Source: an uncultured Sphingomonadaceae bacterium
GTDB taxonomy: Bacteria; Pseudomonadota; Alphaproteobacteria; Sphingomonadales; Sphingomonadaceae
Reading direction: 5' to 3'
DNA length: 64,000 nt
Assembly: GCA_947489315.1 (NCBI GenBank)
Contig: CANLCX010000004.1
Coordinates: forward strand, 1-64,000
The stretch's first letter is position 1, and the number at the start of each line of letters is the position of its first letter. Below are positions 17,060-25,312 of this stretch, piece by piece. A program made the translations under genes and the position numbers. Under the pieces are notes generated by a model. That model saw nothing but the letters and a program-made list of their open reading frames with translations. It was not told the DNA's origin and did not search any database.

Positions 17060-18034
17060 ATGCCAATCTTTTCCACGAGCCTGATCCCCGCGATTGCAGC
17101 CTCTGCCCTAGCTTTGGCTTATCCGGTTCCAATGGGCCAATCGGTTGAACCCGGCAGCCTAACCAAACCGGAAGGCGAAATTGTTGCGATAGACGAAGAC
17201 CGCGCCCGGCGGATGACAGTACCTGTTAGCATCGAGGGCCGCGGCCCATTTTCCTTTGTTATTGATACTGGCGCAGAACGGACCGTCCTGTCGCGAAAGA
17301 TTGCTACCCGACTGGCCTTGGATGCCGAAGAACCAGCAGAGCTTATGAGTATCGCCGGTAGCAGCATGGTTGATATGGTCTATGTCCCCGAATTGACTCT
17401 GGGCTCGAAAAGCTATGACAGCCTGATCGCACCGGTTCTGCTCGCCCGGCACATCGGCGCAGACGGGATATTGGGTCTCGACGGCTTACAAGATCAGCGC
17501 ATATTGTTCGATTTTATCGCCAATCAGATCTCGATTGAAGACACCGCTGAGCCACGGTCAATGGCCTCGAGCCGTGAAATTGTGGTAACCGCCAGGCGCA
17601 AATCTGGTCAGCTCATCTTCACCGAAGCGACCATTTCAGGAATGAAAGTCAACGTGATTGTCGACACCGGGGCTCAGGTCTCCATCGCCAATCCCGTCTT
17701 GCAAAAACGATTACGGCAACGCGCGAAAGAGCTGGGCGAAGAAAATAGCCTGATCGCGGTTACTGGACAAACGCTGGGCGTGGAATTTGGGTGGGCTCGC
17801 GATTTTCGGATCGGTCGCGCCCAGTTTGAAAGATTGCCCCTAGCCTTTGCGGATGCACCGCCATTTGAACGGCTGGGCATGGCCAAGAAACCGGCGCTAT
17901 TGTTAGGTATGGATGTCTTGCGGAAATTTGATCAGGTCGCCATCGACTTTAAAAAACGAAAAATCCACTTCCTGTTGCCAAAAAATTCCAAACGGCATTA
18001 TGAAGGGCTAAAAAACAGCCGTATCAAATCATAG
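17060..18034 (+). CDS. Bilobal retropepsin-like aspartic protease, copy 2
   Basis: A 324-residue paralogue of the preceding gene, clearly arising by tandem duplication: both share the DEDRARRMTVPVSI-type entry, the REIVVTARR linker and the LxGMDxLRKFD ending. Active-site triads are D69-T-G in the first lobe and D202-T-G in the second, so both look intact. The N-terminus has a signal-like hydrophobic segment (residues 5-20). GGAG sits 6 bases before the ATG. The 3' end overlaps the convergent GST gene by 11 bases. Pepsin-like two-lobed proteases are uncommon in bacteria. Function and substrate are unknown. Confidence 0.87.
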   Translation: MPIFSTSLIPAIAASALALAYPVPMGQSVEPGSLTKPEGEIVAIDEDRARRMTVPVSIEGRGPFSFVIDTGAERTVLSRKIATRLALDAEEPAELMSIAGSSMVDMVYVPELTLGSKSYDSLIAPVLLARHIGADGILGLDGLQDQRILFDFIANQISIEDTAEPRSMASSREIVVTARRKSGQLIFTEATISGMKVNVIVDTGAQVSIANPVLQKRLRQRAKELGEENSLIAVTGQTLGVEFGWARDFRIGRAQFERLPLAFADAPPFERLGMAKKPALLLGMDVLRKFDQVAIDFKKRKIHFLLPKNSKRHYEGLKNSRIKS

Positions 18035-18677
18035 GGTCGCTGGCCGCAAAGAGCGGCTCTGGATCACCCGTTCTCCACTGCGGGTATTTTGTCATCGTCG
18101 TGGCAAATAGGTCCGAGGCCAAATGAGTAGCCAGCCATTTCTGGACCGCCGGCAACGATTGCGCATCAAACCAGTTACGGTCGTTATTGGCAAATTGGCG
18201 GATAAACGGGAAGATCGCATAGTCCGCCAGGCGAGCTGCATTTCCTAGCAATTGACCGTTTGCAGTAAGGCGCTTTTCCAGCTTCACCAGAAATTCCAGA
18301 CCCGAACTGCGATGAGCAATCGGATCAACATCATCGTAGCGCGTGGGATATTTGTAGCGGTCGAGATTGTCCTTAAAATCACTGTCGGCTTCGGCAATTA
18401 ATGCCGCGCTCGCATCTTTGTCTGCTAGCCAGCCTTGCGGGTCCGAGCGCTCCAACGCCCAATGCATGATCGCCAGACTTTCATCAATGACAGCGCCATC
18501 ATCCTGCACCAATACCGGTACGGTCGCCTTGGGGGAGACCGCGATCATTTCCTCCGGCTTGTCTCGCAAGACCACTTCCCGCAATCGCACCGGCGTCCCG
18601 CTGATCAATAGCGCCATGCGCGCGCGCATCGCATAAGGACAGCGCCGAAAACTGTATAGGATCGGCGCGTCGCTCAT
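18024..18677 (-). CDS. Glutathione S-transferase family protein
   Basis: A 217-residue protein with an N-terminal thioredoxin-like domain (about 1-78) and a helical C-terminal domain. The CPYAMR motif at residues 13-18 gives a cysteine active site resembling glutaredoxin-2/omega-type transferases rather than serine or tyrosine GSTs. TVPVLVQDDGAVIDESLAI is the glutathione-binding segment. It probably acts in glutathione-dependent thiol transfer or dehalogenation-like detoxification. The ATG overlaps the stop of the upstream trhO gene by 4 bases, so the two are translationally coupled. Confidence 0.88.
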   Translation of the reverse strand: MSDAPILYSFRRCPYAMRARMALLISGTPVRLREVVLRDKPEEMIAVSPKATVPVLVQDDGAVIDESLAIMHWALERSDPQGWLADKDASAALIAEADSDFKDNLDRYKYPTRYDDVDPIAHRSSGLEFLVKLEKRLTANGQLLGNAARLADYAIFPFIRQFANNDRNWFDAQSLPAVQKWLATHLASDLFATTMTKYPQWRTGDPEPLFAASDPMI

Positions 18678-19612
18678 ACCGTTCCCAAGTGCTGACGGCC
18701 TTCTTTCTCAGCCTTTTCCACTTGCCGTTGGCGTTCGCGATAACGTTCGCGCTGCTCTTCTGTCCGTGTGTCGTAACAGTGCGGGCAGGCTTCGCCCGGA
18801 ACATATTTGTCCGAAGCGCGCTCTTCTGCGTTTAAAGGCATCCGGCAGGCATGGCATTGATCATAGTCGCTCTGCTTCAAGCCATGACCGACCGCAACTC
18901 GTTGATCGAACAAGAAACAATCGCCATTCCAGCGGCTCGTTTCTTCCGGCACATTTTCAAGATATTTGAGGATACCGCCTTTCAGATGATGGACATCTTC
19001 AAAGCCCTGCGCCTTCACATAGGCGGTGGCCTTTTCACACCGTATCCCGCCGGTGCAAAACATTGCGATCTTCGGCTGTTTTTCCGACTTTTCTTGCAAT
19101 TGTTTGGCAAAATCGTCGAACCATGTCGGGAAATCGCGGAACGTCTCGGTATCCGGGTTGATTGCGCCTTCAAAACTGCCAATCGCCACTTCATAAGCGT
19201 TGCGCGTGTCGATGACGATCGTATCGGGGTCCGAAACCATAGCATTCCAGTCGAGCGGATCGACATAATCCCCCTTGGCCCGAGCGGCATCAATACCCTC
19301 GACGCCCATCGTCACTATTTCCTTCTTCAGCCGTACTTTCATCCGCAGAAACGGCATATCATCGGCAGTAGAATATTTGACCTCCAGCCCGGAAAATTGG
19401 GGGAGGCTTTTCAGGAAGGTAATAGCAGCATCGACACCATCGGATTCACCGGCAATCGTGCCGTTAATCCCCTCTGGCGCGAGCAGGATCGTGCCTTTCA
19501 GACCTTTGGCTTCACAGGCTGCCAAGATCTTCGGCTTCAACGCCGCTGGATCGTCCACCACCGCAAAATGATAGAGCGCAGCCACTTTATTTGAAATTTT
19601 CGATTCAGTCAT
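18674..19612 (-). CDS. trhO: tRNA uridine(34) hydroxylase (rhodanese family)
   Basis: The 312-residue protein matches TrhO/YceA, which hydroxylates U34 of tRNAs in the prephenate-independent, oxygen-dependent route to 5-hydroxyuridine derivatives. An N-terminal ferredoxin-like domain (LLAPEGINGTIAG) is followed by a rhodanese domain with the FCTGGIRCEKA active-site loop. The C-terminal cysteine segments are CHACRMPL and CPHCYDT. I chose the ATG at 19612; an in-frame TTG at 19648 is less likely. It is divergent from pdeM, and GST follows with a 4-base overlap. Confidence 0.92.
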   Translation of the reverse strand: MTESKISNKVAALYHFAVVDDPAALKPKILAACEAKGLKGTILLAPEGINGTIAGESDGVDAAITFLKSLPQFSGLEVKYSTADDMPFLRMKVRLKKEIVTMGVEGIDAARAKGDYVDPLDWNAMVSDPDTIVIDTRNAYEVAIGSFEGAINPDTETFRDFPTWFDDFAKQLQEKSEKQPKIAMFCTGGIRCEKATAYVKAQGFEDVHHLKGGILKYLENVPEETSRWNGDCFLFDQRVAVGHGLKQSDYDQCHACRMPLNAEERASDKYVPGEACPHCYDTRTEEQRERYRERQRQVEKAEKEGRQHLGTV

Positions 19613-19693
19613 GACGCGCATATAGTCGCGCGCAGCGGCAAATTCCAACCCTTCCCGCTTGCATGGGCTACCAGATCATCGCATAGCAGAGCC

Positions 19694-20413
19694 ATGGTTC
19701 CCCTTTCGTTCGCCCATCACCTGTTTCATGTGGTCGCTCCAGCTGCGCTTTATTGGCCAGCGCAAAAGGCTTTGCTGGTAGCCGACTTACATCTTGAGAA
19801 AGCCAGCTTTTATGCCCGGCAAGGCCAGATGTTACCCCCTTATGATAGTCGCGCGACGCTGGATGAACTGGCGGGTTTAATCACAACAACGGCGGCGGAA
19901 AAAGTCTTTTGCCTTGGCGATAATTATCATGATGATGAGGGCGAAGCGCGGCTGGAAGGCGAAGCAGCCCGTCTACTGACAAAGCTAACCCAAAACACGG
20001 AGTGGGTGTGGATTAGCGGCAATCATGACCGCGATGTCAGCGGACTGTGGGGCGGGGATGTGATGGCCGAATGGACCGGGGACGGGCTTGCGCTGCGCCA
20101 CGAAGCGACGGCAGACACCATGCTGCCTGAAATATCCGGGCATTTTCATCCCAAACTGCGCGTGCCTGTGCGCGGTCGGCATGTGTCGCGGCGCTGTTTC
20201 GTCAAAGCGGATAAACATTTGATCATGCCGGCTTTCGGCGCATTGACTGGCGGACTAGCAGCCAATCATCCGGCGATTGAACAGGCTGTTCTCGGGCCAG
20301 CGGAAGCCGTCATTGCTCTCAAAGAAAAGCTGGTGCGCTTTGATCTCGGCTTTGCACCCGTGTCCTCTACAATAATCGATCAGCCGGAACTGCCATTACC
20401 CCTGACCATATAG
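19694..20413 (+). CDS. pdeM: Ligase-associated DNA damage response endonuclease PdeM
   Basis: A 239-residue calcineurin-like metallophosphoesterase. The metal-binding motifs appear in order: DLHLEK (31-36), GDNYHD (75-80), GNHD (109-112) and GHFHP (149-153). PdeM-type enzymes are encoded with an ATP-dependent ligase, an Lhr-like helicase and an exonuclease, forming a presumed DNA repair module. Here the helicase is on the same strand about 3.7 kb upstream, so the module is split. It is transcribed divergently from trhO. Confidence 0.9.
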   Translation: MVPLSFAHHLFHVVAPAALYWPAQKALLVADLHLEKASFYARQGQMLPPYDSRATLDELAGLITTTAAEKVFCLGDNYHDDEGEARLEGEAARLLTKLTQNTEWVWISGNHDRDVSGLWGGDVMAEWTGDGLALRHEATADTMLPEISGHFHPKLRVPVRGRHVSRRCFVKADKHLIMPAFGALTGGLAANHPAIEQAVLGPAEAVIALKEKLVRFDLGFAPVSSTIIDQPELPLPLTI

Positions 20414-20501
20414 AAGAGCCTCTCGCGCCATTTTCCTAGCAGCGCTGCAATATACCATATGATTTTTTGCATAAACCGCAAAGAAACGGCATAGATTACA
20501 A

Positions 20502-22358
20502 ATGATTATTGTTGATTCGCTGATGGTGAAAATTGCGCTCATTGGTCTTTTGGGCATTGGCGCACAATGGGTCGCCTGGCGCACGGGCAAGCCGGCCATC
20601 GCTCTTATGCTGATCGTCGGCATAATTGCTGGCCCGATACTGGGGATTATTGATCCCGAACGCGACTTTGGTGCACTGCAGGAACCGATTATCAAACTCG
20701 CCGTGGCGGTGATCCTGTTTGAGGGCGGTCTCAGCCTGAACTTCCGAGAGCTTCGCCAAGCGGGTGGCGCGGTGTTTATGATGGTGTTTATCGCCGGCCC
20801 GATCGCCTGGGTTCTGGGAACGGGCGCCGCCCATTATGGCGCGGGCTTATCTTGGGAAATTTCGGCGCTTTTGGGCGGGATCATGATTGTCACCGGTCCC
20901 ACCGTCATTGGCCCGATGCTGCGCACGCTGCGCGTGCCGTCGCGGGTGCGCAACGTGCTGAAATGGGAAGGTATCGTAAACGATCCGATTGGCGCCCTGC
21001 TCGCGGTCGGGATTTATGCCTATATTACCTATGAAGGGCCCAATGCGAATATTGCAGCGATCAGCATGGACGTGCTGGCCGCCAGTTTTCTCGCTGGCCT
21101 GATCGGCGCGGCTTTGGGCTATGCGATCACTTGGCTATTCCCGCGTGGGCATGTTCCCGAATATCTGAAAGCCCCATTTTTGCTGATCACCGTGATCGGC
21201 GGCTTTGTCCTTGCCGATCTCATCATGCACGAGACCGGCTTGATCACCGTCACCGTCATGGGTGTGGTAATGGCCAACCGCCAGATCTATTCCAGTCAGG
21301 CCCTGCACCGGTTCAAAGAGGATTTAGCGGTTCTGCTGATATCAGGTGTTTTCATCATCCTGTCCGCCACACTGGATTGGGAAACCGTGCAGCAGTTCCG
21401 GCCGCAATTCGTCATCTTCCTGATCTTGCTGCTTTTCGTCGTCCGGCCGATATCCGTATTGGTCGCGCTGCTATTCAGCTCCCTGCCATGGCGAGAGCGT
21501 CTGTTTATCGCCTGGATCGCACCGCGCGGTATTGTTGCGGTCGCTATTACCGGACTATTTGCCATCCGCTTGGTTGATTATGGCTTTCCGGGCGCTGAAG
21601 CGTTGGTCCCACTCAGTTTTGCCGTGGTTATCGCGACGATCTTTGCCCACGGCTTTTCCGCTTCTTGGGTAGCCGAACGTCTGGGCATCAATGAAGGCAA
21701 GGGCCAGGGGATTTTAATCGTCGGTGCCACTCGTTGGTCGGTGGCCCTGGGCAAAATCCTGAAGTCCCTCGATATCGAGGTCTTGATGGCTGATACCAGT
21801 CAGTTCGCATTACGCCGCGCGAGACATGAAGATCTGAACGTCCATCAGGGCGATATATTGGACGAGGCCCACAATGATCATATCGAGCTGGGTGAATTTC
21901 AGCATATGATTGTTGCCACCGATAATGACAGCCAGAATCAGCTGATCACTGCTGATTTGGGCCCCGAAATGGGCTTTGACCAGATCAGCCGCCTCTCCAA
22001 TGACAGCCGCGGCAAGGCCAAGAGCAAGGTCGGCCATGGCCGGATATTGTTTGAATCAGGTGCGGCCTTTAACAGCCTGCTCGATCGTGAGCGCGACGGT
22101 TGGCGGTTTAGCAAAACCAATATTACCGAGATTTTCTCTGCCGAAGAATATCGCAAAAATCTGGGAACGGACGAAGAGCCGCTGGCGGTGTTAAAGGAAG
22201 ATCGCCGTTTATTATTTTTCGCCACAGACGCGAAGCCGGTGATTGAAGACGGCGATGTTGTCATCAGTTTTGTGGCTCCGGATACACCGGAAGAACGCAA
22301 GGCTGGCCGTGCCGCTAAAGAGGCCGAGAAAAACGGGGACGCTAAAAGCGAAAGCTAG
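20502..22358 (+). CDS. NhaP-type Na+/H+ antiporter with C-terminal nucleotide-binding domain
   Basis: A 618-residue CPA1-family cation/proton antiporter. About twelve hydrophobic helices fill residues 5-390. They include VILFEGGLSLNF, TGPTVIGPMLR, the NDPIGALLAV segment typical of the ion-binding ND motif, and WIAPRGIVAVAI. The C-terminal 220 residues begin with a Rossmann-like GILIVGATRWSVALGK fold resembling TrkA-N, followed by an RCK-C-like part, so transport is probably gated by a nucleotide. It would move sodium or potassium out in exchange for protons. The last 4 bases overlap the convergent next gene. Confidence 0.9.
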   Translation: MIIVDSLMVKIALIGLLGIGAQWVAWRTGKPAIALMLIVGIIAGPILGIIDPERDFGALQEPIIKLAVAVILFEGGLSLNFRELRQAGGAVFMMVFIAGPIAWVLGTGAAHYGAGLSWEISALLGGIMIVTGPTVIGPMLRTLRVPSRVRNVLKWEGIVNDPIGALLAVGIYAYITYEGPNANIAAISMDVLAASFLAGLIGAALGYAITWLFPRGHVPEYLKAPFLLITVIGGFVLADLIMHETGLITVTVMGVVMANRQIYSSQALHRFKEDLAVLLISGVFIILSATLDWETVQQFRPQFVIFLILLLFVVRPISVLVALLFSSLPWRERLFIAWIAPRGIVAVAITGLFAIRLVDYGFPGAEALVPLSFAVVIATIFAHGFSASWVAERLGINEGKGQGILIVGATRWSVALGKILKSLDIEVLMADTSQFALRRARHEDLNVHQGDILDEAHNDHIELGEFQHMIVATDNDSQNQLITADLGPEMGFDQISRLSNDSRGKAKSKVGHGRILFESGAAFNSLLDRERDGWRFSKTNITEIFSAEEYRKNLGTDEEPLAVLKEDRRLLFFATDAKPVIEDGDVVISFVAPDTPEERKAGRAAKEAEKNGDAKSES

Positions 22359-23026
22359 TTCCGCGCCCCGAACAGAGCCGTTCCGACCCGAACATGCGTT
22401 GCGCCGAGTTTTATCGCGCTTTCAAAATCGCCGGACATGCCCATGCTGAGACCGAGTAAGCCATTGTCCTTGGCGAGCTTAGCCAGCAGCGCAAAATAAG
22501 GGGCAGGGTGCACTTCTGATGGTGGCACACACATTAGGCCAGCCACTTCTATTTCCGCTGACCGAGCCGATTCAACAAGAGCTGGTACATCGCCAATGGC
22601 GCAGCCGCCCTTTTGTGATTCCTCACCGATATTGACTTGAACAAAGCATGGAACCCGGCGATCGAGCTTGTCCATCGCCTTAGCGAGCGCCTTGACCAAG
22701 GATGCGCGATCCAGCGAATGGATCGCATCAAATAGCTGCACCGCGTCTTCCGCTTTGTTGGATTGCAACTGGCCCACCAGATGCACTTCCACAGCGTCAT
22801 AGGCGTCGCGCAGGGCAGGCCATTTTGCCGCCGCTTCTTGCACGCGGTTTTCACCGAACAGCCGATGCCCGGTATCTAACAGGGGCCGTATCTCATCGGC
22901 AGAGCGGGTTTTGGAAATGGCCATGAGGCGCACATCGTCCGCTTCGCGCTGCGCCAGCTTGGCCGCTTTGGCTATTTTTTCCTGAATCGCATTCAGGCGT
23001 TCATCAGCTTCTGTCATCGGCATCAT
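22355..23026 (-). CDS. YggS family pyridoxal phosphate homeostasis protein
   Basis: A 223-residue member of the YggS/PLPBP family, single-domain TIM-barrel proteins that bind pyridoxal phosphate and buffer vitamin B6 and amino-acid pools. The PLP lysine is K39 in MAISKTRS. Other hallmarks are HRLFGENRVQEA, HLVGQLQSNKA, FVQVNIGEESQKGG and LSMGMSGDFESAI, with the ending VRVGTALFGAR. The start may be at any of three closely spaced ATG codons (23026, 23023 or 23017). Confidence 0.94.
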   Translation of the reverse strand: MMPMTEADERLNAIQEKIAKAAKLAQREADDVRLMAISKTRSADEIRPLLDTGHRLFGENRVQEAAAKWPALRDAYDAVEVHLVGQLQSNKAEDAVQLFDAIHSLDRASLVKALAKAMDKLDRRVPCFVQVNIGEESQKGGCAIGDVPALVESARSAEIEVAGLMCVPPSEVHPAPYFALLAKLAKDNGLLGLSMGMSGDFESAIKLGATHVRVGTALFGARN

Positions 23027-23072
23027 AAAATTCTCAATTGGCTATTGGCCGCCTATATGGCAGGTGATCGAT

Positions 23073-23627
23073 ATGCACCACCCCTGCTTTCCCGATCTTT
23101 ATCCGCAAATCTGGTTGATGACGGATCGCCGCAACGAAGCCGTGCTGGAAGAGTCAGTAAAAGGACTGCCGCGCGGCAGCGGGATCATCTTTCGGCACTA
23201 TCACCTGGATAGCGATGCAAGGCGAAGCAGATTCTTATCGATCAAAGCATTGGCAAAACGGCGCGATCACATATTGCTGCTCGCCGGATCACCGAAACTG
23301 GCGCGTCAATGGGGTGCAGATGGCGTCCACGGTCGACAATGGAAAAGACATCAGACTACCAGCTTGCTCCACAGCGCGCCGGTTCACAATCCTAAGGAAA
23401 TCAAGGCCGCCAATCTTAACGGCGCAGACCTGCTATTTCTGTCACCTGCTTTTGCAACCCGGTCCCACCCCGGTCAAAGGCCGCTGAGCCAACTACAACT
23501 TAAACGGCTTATCGTTCTATGCAGAAAACCGGTGATCTTGCTCGGCGGCATGGATGCCTATCGGTTTCGGCAACGGGAGCATCTTGGCGCGCATGGATGG
23601 GCCGCCATTGATGGACTAAGCACCTAA
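23073..23627 (+). CDS. Thiamine phosphate synthase-like (ThiE/TenI) protein
   Basis: A 184-residue TIM-barrel protein of the thiamine phosphate synthase/TenI superfamily. It shows LMTDRR near the N-terminus, GADGVHGRQ, DLLFLSPAFATRSHPG and a VILLGGMDA segment. It is shorter than genuine ThiE (about 210). The usual diphosphate-binding serine-rich and acidic residues are only partly present (SHPG instead of STKT-like motifs), so enzymatic activity is uncertain. AGG precedes the ATG at 23073; a GTG three codons earlier is possible. It is divergent from the YggS gene, 46 bases away. Confidence 0.78.
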   Translation: MHHPCFPDLYPQIWLMTDRRNEAVLEESVKGLPRGSGIIFRHYHLDSDARRSRFLSIKALAKRRDHILLLAGSPKLARQWGADGVHGRQWKRHQTTSLLHSAPVHNPKEIKAANLNGADLLFLSPAFATRSHPGQRPLSQLQLKRLIVLCRKPVILLGGMDAYRFRQREHLGAHGWAAIDGLST

Positions 23628-23671
23628 AGGTTTAAGCTTTTGTGGAAATTGGTCGATTGTAAGACCGAATA

Positions 23672-24406
23672 TTAGAAACGGAATTGCGTTCCAACATAAA
23701 CGGCTTGGCTATCCTGACGCGAATCGGTCAGTGGGGCCATCCGGTCGCGCTCATTTTTCAAACGAACGCCAGCGGTAAAGTCGAGATTGCGCGTTACCGA
23801 GTAGCTACCGCCCAAATCAAGCGAATAGTCTTTCTCGCTGGCGGTCAAAGCACCTGGTGCTGCGCCCATCGGGGTTTTCGCATCGATGGAAACACGCGGA
23901 TTAAACCGGCTTTTCTTACCAACGTCTTTTTCATCGCTACCAACGCCAATACCAATTTCGGAAAGATCAGGCAGGTTATCGCCTAGTTTCTTAACCGGAA
24001 TGGCGAAGCTCTTCAGCCCTTTGGCCGTGCCCAGACTGAAAGATGTCTGCGTGATTGTTGTTGGTGTCAGCACACCTGCACCCGGAGCCGCTGAAGCGAT
24101 ATTCTCACGAATGGAAATGGCTTTGCTTGATGCATCCTGCCGCACCACCACAGTAACAGCGCGATCACCGCTTGTATTACCACCAGCAGGCGTAAATTTA
24201 AATTGGGTCTTGCCGCCCAAACTATTGCGTTTGAAACTCGCGGCCAGCTCAGGATCAGCGCCAGCGGTTGTAAAACTACCAATGGTGTTCAACGATACCG
24301 CGTCGCTTTGCCCGGATAATACACGCGCCAGTGCAGGAGTCATGGCAAGACCAGAAGCTGCGAGTCCCGCAGCTAACCAACCCAAAAGATTGCCATTTTT
24401 CTTCAT
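23672..24406 (-). CDS. Exported, beta-rich probable outer-membrane protein
   Basis: A 244-residue protein with a signal peptide (residues 1-27, ending PALA-R) and a serine-, threonine- and glycine-rich body. The final part alternates polar and hydrophobic residues (YSLDLGGSYSVTRNLDFTAGVRL). The last residues, VYVGTQFRF, end in phenylalanine, which is the C-terminal signature recognised by the BAM complex. It is probably a small beta-barrel or barrel-domain protein. I do not recognise a named family. It is monocistronic, with a 380-base region upstream without genes. Confidence 0.72.
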   Translation of the reverse strand: MKKNGNLLGWLAAGLAASGLAMTPALARVLSGQSDAVSLNTIGSFTTAGADPELAASFKRNSLGGKTQFKFTPAGGNTSGDRAVTVVVRQDASSKAISIRENIASAAPGAGVLTPTTITQTSFSLGTAKGLKSFAIPVKKLGDNLPDLSEIGIGVGSDEKDVGKKSRFNPRVSIDAKTPMGAAPGALTASEKDYSLDLGGSYSVTRNLDFTAGVRLKNERDRMAPLTDSRQDSQAVYVGTQFRF

Positions 24407-24786
24407 GACGACGTTATTTTCCCCTTGCTGATTTTTATCTATAACAAATTTTCAGCCGTGACACGAGTCAACTTGCTGATTTTGTCTGATTTTCTTGATC
24501 TAGGCGCATTCTGTTGCAGATCGGTTACGGTTTCACATGCCATCATCAGCTATTTAGAGTGGCCAAGCTGAACCAAAGATTATCGAGTCGCTCATCCCAG
24601 CCTAATTAAGATCGCTATGATCCGGCCTTATTCAACTGGTATTCACGCTGCGCTTAGCATGAGCGATTTGTTGCGCTTTGGCTTGCCCCCTGCGGCAAAG
24701 CAATTATAGAGAGCGTTGAGATCAGATTTACCGGCACGCGGCGCCATTGGAAAACCTACGCCAGACTGCCTATGAGGAGCTTGTAC
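24407..24786. other. Intergenic region between divergent genes, no gene seen
   Basis: No open frame with codon use like its neighbours and no recognisable RNA gene is visible. It must contain the promoters of the divergent outer-membrane protein and DUF3576 lipoprotein genes. The right end has GAGGAGC as the ribosome-binding site of the lipoprotein. Confidence 0.55.
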
Positions 24787-25248
24787 ATGTCCCGCCTTTC
24801 TTTATCCGCCGCGAAATTGCGCCCTTTGGTAATGAGCCTTTCGGCTGTGGCACTTGTTTCCGGACTTTCAGCCTGCGGCGGCAAAGAGCGTCCTAAGGCC
24901 GATCTCGCTGCGTCGCAGATTACAACCATTGGTGTGAACAGCTATTTGTGGCGCGCGACGCTCGATAGCCTTTCGTTCATGCCTTTAACCCAGACCGACA
25001 GTAATGGCGGCGTGATTCTGACCGACTGGTATGTGAATCCACAAAATCCTTCGGAGCGGATGAAGCTGAATATCTCGATCCTCGATCAGGATTTACGGGC
25101 CGATGCCCTGCGCGTGGGCGCTTCCCGGCAGGTGCGTAATGGCGGCACTTGGGTCGATGCACCGGTTAAGGCGGCTACCACACAGAAGCTGGAACAGATC
25201 ATCCTGACTAAGGCGCGTGATTTGCGGCGCGGGGCCCTTACCAATTAA
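24787..25248 (+). CDS. DUF3576 lipoprotein
   Basis: A 153-residue exported lipoprotein with LSACGG at the lipobox (lipidated C30) and the DUF3576 signature: GVNSYLWRATLDSLSFMPL, then DWYVNP and RADALRVGASRQ. The family is found in alphaproteobacteria directly upstream of leuS, lptE and holA, as here. This suggests an envelope role connected with LPS export, but no function is established. GAGGAGC with 6-base spacing decides the ATG at 24787 over one at 24772. It is probably first in an operon with leuS, lptE and holA. Confidence 0.9.
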   Translation: MSRLSLSAAKLRPLVMSLSAVALVSGLSACGGKERPKADLAASQITTIGVNSYLWRATLDSLSFMPLTQTDSNGGVILTDWYVNPQNPSERMKLNISILDQDLRADALRVGASRQVRNGGTWVDAPVKAATTQKLEQIILTKARDLRRGALTN

Positions 25249-25312
25249 GCGGGACGACCAACTAATCTAACGACGAGCCTGCTGAAGCGGGCCAAATATT
25301 TGTAGGACCAGC

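Noticed and set aside
18851-19594. 247-codon frame opposite trhO
   Set aside because: trhO is supported by rhodanese motifs and normal length. The antisense frame shows no recognisable family and no ribosome-binding site.
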